Below, in pieces: positions 7,646 to 11,829 of a stretch of DNA of 11,829 nt. A program made the translations under genes and the position numbers. The stretch is from positions 1-11,829 of the forward strand of contig PUNN01000296.1 of assembly GCA_003552605.1 (NCBI GenBank), read 5' to 3'. The notes under the pieces were generated by a model, which saw only the letters and a list, made by a program, of their open reading frames with translations, had not been told where the DNA came from and did no database searches. Positions within the stretch are counted from its first letter, which is position 1; every line of letters starts with the position of its first letter. This DNA is from Phycisphaeraceae bacterium (lineage in GTDB: Bacteria > Planctomycetota > Phycisphaerae > Phycisphaerales > Phycisphaeraceae).

Positions 7646-8794
7646 TCAACCGCCCGCGCCTGTTTCATCCGTCACGCGCTGACGGGCGATCAGCACCGCC
7701 CCGATCAGCGCCACCAGCAGGATGACACCGGCAAGCTCGAGCCCGAGGGGATTGCCCTCGAAAAGGTCGAGGCCGATGCGTTCGATGTTGTCCACCCGGC
7801 GGTGATCGGCAATGGCCTTCGCCAGGCGGGCACGTTCAGCGGGTTCCAGCGGGCGATCAAGGTAAGCGCTGAAACGCTGTTCAACCGCTTCAAGCAGTGT
7901 CTCGGCGACTGCCCGTCGTGCGGTGTGGGGCAGTTCATCCTCGTATTCCGCGGCGGTGCGGCCGGCCTCTTCCCATGCTTCGAGCAGGTCGGTGGCCACA
8001 TCATCCGCGTCCGGCCCATCATCTGCCTCGTCATCGTCGCCAAGCTCGCTCAGCAGCGCGGCCAGAGGTTTCACCGGGCTTGCCGGCTCGAACTCCGCCG
8101 CGAGATGCTCCCGATCCTCCGGCCGTAGCCGCTCGAGCACGCGTGCGGGGGCGCGGCGGGGCAGTGTGGTCAACTCGATGATGGAGTCGGAGTCCGCCAC
8201 CACCCGCAGGCGGGCCTCGGGGCGATCCTCGAGCCGTTCAAGGGAGGAAGGCCGCTCGATCGTGGCCATGTGCAGCAGCATGGCCAGCAGCAGGAAGCCA
8301 ACTACCGTGGCCGCCAGCGGCTCGCGGGCGATGCGGTCGTAGGCCGGCGCCGTTGAATCATCGGACGCTTCAGTCGCCTGCGAGGCGAGCATGATGACGA
8401 ACACATACGTCACGAGGATCGCACCGCCGTAGATGATGACCAGGGCAAAGGCGATGAATTCCGCGGCGAGCACCAGAAGCAGCCCGGCGGAAGCGAGGAT
8501 GACCATCACGAACCAGAGGGGCGAGTAGACCGGCCGCGTGTGCGTAATGACGCGGACACCACCGATGATGGCGATCGCGCTGAAGACGTAGTAGTAGGCG
8601 AATGGTGTGGCGTTGGCGCCCAGATCGGGCAGAAAGCGGGCCAGCCAAAGCCAGAACCCCCCGAGCGTGGCCGCACCGAGCACCGCGCCGATCCGCCGCA
8701 GGGCCACGCCACCGGGGCGCGGCATCATCATCAACAGCGCAATAGCGCCGAGGACGGTAGCGGCAAACAGAGAGAAGCTGGATACGTGACCCAT
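7646..8794 (-). CDS. nuoJ: NADH-quinone oxidoreductase subunit J with N-terminal extension and large internal insertion
   Basis: This is a complex I membrane subunit that couples quinone chemistry to the pumping subunits. At 382 residues it is about twice the usual NuoJ. Residues about 68-138 match the family core: AIAIIGGVRVITHTRPVY, then ALVIIYGGAILVTYVFVIML, the helix that carries the pi-bulge. Helix 4 is at about 158-177. The terminal family helix is LGLELAGVILLVALIGAVLIARQR (350-373). Two parts are extra. One is a pair of predicted N-terminal helices (5-24 and 33-55). The other is a polar, acidic stretch of about 155 residues (180-335) between helix 4 and the last helix. The ATG at 8794 is the first Met before the hydrophobic run. 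Translation further upstream in this frame is non-coding in character, and no strong Shine-Dalgarno is seen. It is the first gene of nuoJKLMN. Confidence 0.93.
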   Translation of the reverse strand: MGHVSSFSLFAATVLGAIALLMMMPRPGGVALRRIGAVLGAATLGGFWLWLARFLPDLGANATPFAYYYVFSAIAIIGGVRVITHTRPVYSPLWFVMVILASAGLLLVLAAEFIAFALVIIYGGAILVTYVFVIMLASQATEASDDSTAPAYDRIAREPLAATVVGFLLLAMLLHMATIERPSSLERLEDRPEARLRVVADSDSIIELTTLPRRAPARVLERLRPEDREHLAAEFEPASPVKPLAALLSELGDDDEADDGPDADDVATDLLEAWEEAGRTAAEYEDELPHTARRAVAETLLEAVEQRFSAYLDRPLEPAERARLAKAIADHRRVDNIERIGLDLFEGNPLGLELAGVILLVALIGAVLIARQRVTDETGAGG

Positions 8795-8883
8795 GCCCTG
8801 GCGCGCGAATAAAGGCGGGAATCGTGGAGTCGTCCGGGAAAGCCGCCCCCCGTCAGTGCCGGCCCTCCGACCATTGGGGGCAG

Positions 8884-8912
8884 AGGATAGAACGCGCCCG
8901 GCGGCTTTGCAA
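8884..8912 (-). promoter_or_regulatory. Candidate sigma70-like promoter of the nuoJKLMN operon
   Basis: On the minus strand TTGCAA (8907-8912, 4 of 6 matches to the -35 consensus) is followed after 17 bp by TATCCT (8884-8889, 4 of 6 to -10). Transcription would start near 8877 and give a leader of about 83 nt before nuoJ. This was found by eye and is stronger for its spacing than for its hexamers. Confidence 0.4.
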
Positions 8913-8945
8913 ACAGGGCAGCCGGTGACACGGAGTCGGTCCGCA

Positions 8946-8970
8946 GCGGCCACATGACACGCGCTGCGGA
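8946..8970 (-). repeat. Copy B of the TCCGC-N5-GTGTCATG-N3-CCGC element, facing nuoJ
   Basis: Read on the minus strand this gives TCCGC (8966-8970), GTGTCATG (8953-8960) and CCGC (8946-8949). It ends 33 bp upstream of the candidate nuoJ -35 box. It shares extra flanking bases (TT before, TGC after) with the copy at 11666-11690. Confidence 0.6.
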
Positions 8971-9137
8971 AACTGGCCTCGGGTGGGATGGCCAGCGGGC
9001 TTTCCTGCTTCCGGGGCAGCCCGATGGCCATGGGAGCCCCGGGGCCGCCCGCAGCCCGCGGAGCCGCATGGCTATCGGCCGCAGTTCCCGGGGCGGCCAC
9101 TGACCATGCCACCCAACCTTCTCTGGCTACAAGGAGA

Positions 9138-9162
9138 TCCGCGAGAAGTGTCATGCATCCGC
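9138..9162 (+). repeat. Copy C of the TCCGC-N5-GTGTCATG-N3-CCGC element, facing ilvC
   Basis: On the plus strand TCCGC (9138-9142), GTGTCATG (9148-9155) and CCGC (9159-9162) have the same spacing as the other two copies. It ends 30 bp upstream of the candidate ilvC -35 box and points the same way as ilvC. Confidence 0.6.
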
Positions 9163-9192
9163 AACGCGACCCGCCCAGCACGAAGCCCGGCC

Positions 9193-9221
9193 TTTACACC
9201 CCAGCGCTCCCACACTACATT
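9193..9221 (+). promoter_or_regulatory. Candidate sigma70-like promoter of ilvC
   Basis: TTTACA (9193-9198, 5 of 6 to the -35 consensus) and TACATT (9216-9221, 4 of 6 to -10) are separated by exactly 17 bp. The predicted start near 9228 leaves a leader of about 32 nt. That is too short for a leader-peptide attenuator or riboswitch, so any regulation would be at the promoter. Confidence 0.5.
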
Positions 9222-9259
9222 GGCCCGCTTGCTTCGTTCCCGCCCAGGAGACCCATGCG

Positions 9260-10264
9260 ATGGCTATCGAGACGCTCTATGACAAGGACGGTTCGCTCAA
9301 CGCCCTTCAGGGAAAGACGGTGGCCGTGCTCGGCTACGGCAGTCAGGGCCATGCCCACGCCCAGAACCTGCGTGATTCGGGCGCGAATGTCATCATCGCC
9401 AACCGCCGCGACTCGGCCAATGGCAAACTCGCCATCGAACACGGGTTCGACCCGGTCAGTGTCGAGCAGGCGACACAGACGGCCGACATGCTGATCCTGG
9501 CCCTGCCTGATGAAGTTCAGCCATCGGTGTACGAAAAGAGCATCGCACCGCACCTGCGGCCTGGGATGGTGCTCGGGGCCACGCATGGATTCAATGTTCA
9601 CTTCAAGACAATTACACCACCGAGGGATGTGGATGTGGTGATGGTCGCCCCGAAGGGGCCCGGCCACACCGTCCGCAGCGAGTTTGAGCGCGGCGGAGGT
9701 GTGCCATGTCTGCTCGCGATCGAGCAGGATGCGAGTGGGCAGGCGTTCGACAGGGCGATGGCCTGGGCTATCGGTGTCGGGGGCGGCCGGGCCGGTGTGC
9801 TTCGCACCACCTTTCAGGATGAGTGCGAGACTGACCTGTTCGGTGAGCAGAACGTGCTTTGTGGGGGGCTTTCCTCAATGATCAAGGCTGGCTTCGAGGT
9901 CCTGGTCGAGGCCGGTTATCCCCCGGAGCTTGCCTATTTTGAAGTCTGCCACGAATTGAAACTGATTATCGACCTGATTGTCCGTGGCGGGCTGAACTAC
10001 ATGCGCTATTCGATCAGCAACACCGCCGAGTTCGGCGACTACCACACCGGCCCGAAGATCGTGGATGAGGCGACCAAGGAGCGGATGCGCCAGGCCTTGC
10101 GCGAGATTCAGTCAGGCGAGTTCGCCCGCGCCTTCCGCGAGGACTATGAGAATGGCTTCGCGTGGTTCAAGCAGCAGCGCGAAAAGGACCGCAATCACCC
10201 CGTCGAGCAGGTCGGGAAGGAACTTCGTGCCATGATGCCATGGATCAAGCCGGTTGAGGTGTAA
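9260..10264 (+). CDS. ilvC: Ketol-acid reductoisomerase, class I
   Basis: IlvC converts acetolactate or acetohydroxybutyrate to the dihydroxy acids of valine, isoleucine and leucine synthesis by Mg2+-dependent alkyl migration and NAD(P)H reduction. The 334 residues match the short class I form. The Rossmann motif is GYGSQGHAHAQNL (25-37). All expected catalytic residues are present: His109 in ATHGFN, Lys132 in APKGPGH, Asp192 and Glu196 in ETDLFGEQ, Glu228 and Glu232 in FEVCHEL, and Ser251 in YSISNTAEFGDY. The cofactor loop reads NRRDSANGK (48-56), with Asp51 where class I enzymes commonly have Gly. The ATG has AGGAG nine bases upstream. Although ilvC often follows ilvB/ilvN, here it stands alone, divergent from nuoJ and convergent with the prepilin-type gene. 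Confidence 0.98.
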   Translation: MAIETLYDKDGSLNALQGKTVAVLGYGSQGHAHAQNLRDSGANVIIANRRDSANGKLAIEHGFDPVSVEQATQTADMLILALPDEVQPSVYEKSIAPHLRPGMVLGATHGFNVHFKTITPPRDVDVVMVAPKGPGHTVRSEFERGGGVPCLLAIEQDASGQAFDRAMAWAIGVGGGRAGVLRTTFQDECETDLFGEQNVLCGGLSSMIKAGFEVLVEAGYPPELAYFEVCHELKLIIDLIVRGGLNYMRYSISNTAEFGDYHTGPKIVDEATKERMRQALREIQSGEFARAFREDYENGFAWFKQQREKDRNHPVEQVGKELRAMMPWIKPVEV

Positions 10265-10415
10265 TGCCCGGATGGCGGTGGCTTGCTGAGGACACCGGGG
10301 TTGCATTGTTGCAGGTGCCCCCACCACTGGTTTCACGACGCGATATTCCAGTGCCAGTACAGACCCGCCTTGGAAACGCCGTTCCCCTTCAGGTTGGACG
10401 GTGAGGTACTTGGGG
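10265..10415. other. Convergent spacer between ilvC and the prepilin-type gene
   Basis: This 151-bp gap has no gene. Small inverted repeats occur (CGGTG...CACCG near 10275-10297 and GGTG-CCCC-CACC near 10314-10325), but no T-run follows on either strand, so no intrinsic terminator is called. Confidence 0.4.
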
Positions 10416-11321
10416 TCAGTCCAGGATGCGCCAGACGGGATCATCGAAGCGCATGTTCTTCCATTCACCGAAGCCGCCGGGAATATCAGCTTCCTCGACG
10501 TCATAGCTCCTGACGCTGCCGTCGAGAAACACGATATTGGTGTTCGTCTCACGGTGTCGGGCATTGACCCGGCCCGCCCAGCCATTATGGGCCCAGATGC
10601 CATCGTAGATCAGCGCCAGGCGCGATGGGCTGCGTACCTCATCCACCCGCCGCAGCATCTGCAGGTTCGGCCGGGTGCTGTCCTGCGGCGGGATGACGAG
10701 GAAGGGCCACCGTTGCTCACTGCCGCCGACCTGGTCGCGGGCATTGATCCCGTACCAGTTATGAATGTACCGTTCGACACCATCGGCATCGGTGATCGGG
10801 TCGGCCACGGCCCGTCGACCGGCCGGGTCATAGACGCTCTCGAACCCATCAAGGTCGCCGATCTCCGGGCTGTTCCAGGGCGTTGTAAACCAGTCTTCAC
10901 GCTGCTCCACGCCCTGCGGGCAGCGAAACACGCTGTCGCCCGCGAATTGCTCGGGGTCATCTGATCTCGGGGCATCGAGATACTGCTTGTTGACCATGAT
11001 CGTGGCCCAACTCGCCTCGTTCAATCCGGTGGACTGCCCGCTCTGCGAGCCACGGTTGTATTCAGCCCGGGTCCAGGCCGGCAGCAGTCGGCGCCGTTCC
11101 TCCTCGGCGTATTCCTGTATCCCGATGGCAAACTGCCGCAGGTTGCTCATGCACTTGACCGCGCCCGCTGCCTCGTTGACCGCCGCGAGCGCCGGCAGCA
11201 GCAGGGCGATCAAGAGGGCGATGATCGAGATCACCACGAAAAGCTCGATCAGGGTAAACGCCCGGCGGATTCGCTGTCCCCGATGGGACGGGATGAAGAC
11301 TGACCCATTACCATTGGGCAT
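10416..11321 (-). CDS. Prepilin-type N-terminal methylation-domain protein (type II secretion pseudopilin-like, DG motif at C-terminus)
   Basis: The protein has 301 residues. A basic leader (RGQRIRR) is followed by AFTLIELFVVISIIALLIAL. This is a class III signal, cleaved and N-methylated by prepilin peptidase between Ala21 and Phe22, with the +5 Glu (Glu26) present. Position -1 is Ala, not the usual Gly. After the helix comes ALAAVNEAAGAVKCMSNLRQFAIGIQEYAEE, which resembles the SNLRQ segment of large planctomycete families of pseudopilin-like proteins. The rest is a polar extracytoplasmic domain. Near the C-terminus RHRETNTNIVFLDGSV (255-270) resembles the H-X9-DG signature, with ten residues between His and Asp. 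The role is unknown; such proteins are often encoded alone, as here. ATG 11321 is chosen over an in-frame upstream start at 11363 because of its AAGGAG and its position before the leader. Confidence 0.88.
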   Translation of the reverse strand: MPNGNGSVFIPSHRGQRIRRAFTLIELFVVISIIALLIALLLPALAAVNEAAGAVKCMSNLRQFAIGIQEYAEEERRRLLPAWTRAEYNRGSQSGQSTGLNEASWATIMVNKQYLDAPRSDDPEQFAGDSVFRCPQGVEQREDWFTTPWNSPEIGDLDGFESVYDPAGRRAVADPITDADGVERYIHNWYGINARDQVGGSEQRWPFLVIPPQDSTRPNLQMLRRVDEVRSPSRLALIYDGIWAHNGWAGRVNARHRETNTNIVFLDGSVRSYDVEEADIPGGFGEWKNMRFDDPVWRILD

Positions 11322-11329
11322 GAGACTCA

Positions 11330-11335
11330 CTCCTT
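11330..11335 (-). promoter_or_regulatory. Ribosome binding site deciding the prepilin-type gene start
   Basis: AAGGAG on the minus strand stands eight bases before ATG 11321, an ideal spacing. It rules against the longer frame starting at 11363. Confidence 0.75.
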
Positions 11336-11384
11336 CGCAGCACTGATGCGAGCCCGGGAACACGGGCCGGCGACTGCGTGCGCA

Positions 11385-11414
11385 ATATTACCTGATCAGG
11401 GTCATTCTAGTCAT
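11385..11414 (-). promoter_or_regulatory. Weak candidate promoter of the prepilin-type gene with central palindrome
   Basis: On the minus strand ATGACT (11409-11414) and TAATAT (11385-11390) are 18 bp apart, each a partial match to sigma70 hexamers. The spacer contains the perfect 10-bp palindrome CCTGATCAGG (11391-11400), directly next to the -10 box, where a repressor could act. Both calls are tentative. Confidence 0.3.
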
Positions 11415-11665
11415 GCGAGGCAGGGGGCCTTCGGCCTTCTTCGGCGCCTATGCTGCGGGAGGCCTGCTGGAAGTGCGTAAAAGCAGTTCATTTAGACGAT
11501 ATTGCGCAGAAATGCGGCTGATCCCAGTCCCGGCAACTTCACGTTTGGGGTTCTGAATAGGTGCCACTTGGCGGACCGCTTCGGCCGCCCGAGAGGTTTG
11601 CCCCTCCATGTTGGGCCCATGACACGGCTCAAGAGCACGGGTTCGCCGCAAGGGGGAGGCTTGCA

Positions 11666-11690
11666 GCGGGTGCATGACACGTGTCGCGGA
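11666..11690 (-). repeat. Copy A of the TCCGC-N5-GTGTCATG-N3-CCGC element
   Basis: On the minus strand TCCGC (11686-11690), GTGTCATG (11673-11680) and CCGC (11666-11669) match copies B and C with identical spacing. A perfect palindrome, GACACGTGTC (11676-11685), overlaps its core in this copy only. At 33 bp downstream lies TTGAGC (11627-11632), a possible -35, but I see no good -10 after it. Confidence 0.6.
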
Positions 11691-11701
11691 AGGCTCTCGC
11701 T

Positions 11702-11733
11702 CCCTCTCCCCTTTTTCCGGGGGCGGGAGAGGG
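11702..11733. repeat. CCCTCTCCC/GGGAGAGGG palindromic repeat
   Basis: There are nine-base perfect arms (11702-11710 and 11725-11733) around a 14-base loop. This type of sequence, followed by CTGGGGTGAGGG, is known as a dispersed intergenic repeat in many bacterial genomes. It gives a spurious PSPLPPxEKGER-like translation on the minus strand. It could form an RNA hairpin, but there is no T-tract to make it an intrinsic terminator. Confidence 0.65.
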
Positions 11734-11829
11734 CTGGGGTGAGGGTAGATTCGTGCCGGTCGTGCCGTGACTGAACCGAAGGCCGACCCCTGCATAAGGC
11801 GGGGAAGACGGCATATGAAGCATTTGGGC

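Larger units (their letters stand above)
8795..9259. other. Divergent nuoJ/ilvC regulatory spacer
   Basis: This 465-bp region has no supported gene. Open frames crossing it are compositionally like non-coding GC-rich DNA. It holds candidate sigma70-like promoters for both flanking genes and two copies of the TCCGC-N5-GTGTCATG-N3-CCGC element, one facing each gene. The centre (about 9018-9100) is very GC-rich, with palindromes ATGGCCAT (9024-9031) and GCCCCGGGGC (9036-9045). Confidence 0.6.
11322..11829. other. Intergenic region rich in repeats, upstream of the prepilin-type gene
   Basis: I support no complete gene in these 508 bp. They contain a palindrome in a possible promoter (11391-11400), a GGCC-TTC-GGCC hairpin (11426-11436), a lone GTGTCATG core (minus strand, 11618-11625), copy A of the 25-nt element (11666-11690), and the CCCTCTCCC/GGGAGAGGG palindrome (11702-11733). 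A minus-strand frame from 11620 to 11492 would encode 42 basic residues beginning MGPTWRGKPLG, but it has no Shine-Dalgarno and no recognisable family. An ATG at 11815 (plus) with GGAAG seven bases upstream may open a gene, but only five codons are visible. Confidence 0.5.

Noticed and set aside
9068..9103. Eleven-codon plus-strand mini-ORF (MAIGRSSRGGH) upstream of ilvC as a leader peptide
   Set aside because: It lies upstream of the candidate ilvC promoter, lacks runs of Ile, Leu or Val codons, and is not followed by an attenuator hairpin. Its ATGGCTATCG match to the ilvC start is probably chance.
8795..9181. Upstream extension of nuoJ to give 511 codons
   Set aside because: The extension translates to Pro/Arg/Gly-rich sequence unlike NuoJ, crosses the candidate promoter and copies of the repeat element, and has no ribosome site. 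ATG 8794 directly precedes the first membrane helix.
10300..10440. Possible frameshift extending the prepilin-type protein C-terminus into two other open frames
   Set aside because: Protein-like phrases can be read after the stop in the other two frames. However, the stop at 10416 falls after the DG motif where such proteins normally end, and no homology supports a longer form.
11492..11620. Basic 42-codon minus-strand frame (MGPTWRGKPLG...) as a small gene
   Set aside because: It has no Shine-Dalgarno, no recognisable family, and all alternative frames in the region are equally open. It is described under the intergenic entry only.
11815..11829. ATG with GGAAG upstream at the right edge as the start of a gene
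   Set aside because: Only five codons are visible, too few to support a call.
1..11829. tRNA, rRNA, CRISPR array, insertion sequence
   Set aside because: No cloverleaf, rRNA-like stretch, regularly spaced direct repeats, transposase or terminal inverted repeats were found on either strand.

Overview
The window is a high-GC bacterial chromosome segment. It most likely comes from the Planctomycetota (Phycisphaerae-like). That placement is an inference from three things: a stand-alone pseudopilin-like gene with an N-terminal methylation motif and a C-terminal DG signature, a complex I membrane-arm cluster with unusually long subunits, and a dispersed CCCTCTCCC/GGGAGAGGG palindrome in an intergenic region. 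No rRNA, tRNA, CRISPR array, transposase or integrase was seen.

Layout. At the left edge (1-529, minus) is the N-terminal part of a ClC-family chloride channel/transporter, cut by the window edge. It diverges from a HAD-family phosphatase at 772-1491 (plus). Convergent to that is a minus-strand operon running from 8794 down to 1583, nuoJ-nuoK-nuoL-nuoM-nuoN. These are five membrane subunits of NADH:quinone oxidoreductase, with translational-coupling overlaps at L/M and M/N. The nuoA-I genes are not next to it. A 465-bp divergent spacer separates nuoJ from ilvC (9260-10264, plus), encoding a class I ketol-acid reductoisomerase for branched-chain amino acid synthesis. Convergent with ilvC is a prepilin-type protein gene (10416-11321, minus). 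The last 500 bp hold no convincing complete gene but contain several repeats.

How the genes work together. NuoL, NuoM and NuoN are the antiporter-like proton-pumping subunits. NuoJ and NuoK connect them to the quinone-binding part of the complex, whose subunits must be encoded elsewhere. ClC, HAD, IlvC and the pilin-like protein have no obvious functional link to the cluster.

Points worth a second look. (1) A previously unexplained 25-nt element, TCCGC-N5-GTGTCATG-N3-CCGC, occurs three times, only in non-coding DNA. Two copies lie in the nuoJ/ilvC spacer, each about 30 nt upstream of a sigma70-like -35 box and each oriented toward its gene. (2) NuoJ carries an acidic insertion of about 155 residues between its last two membrane helices. 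(3) The ClC protein has the GREGP gating-glutamate motif replaced by GIQSP.
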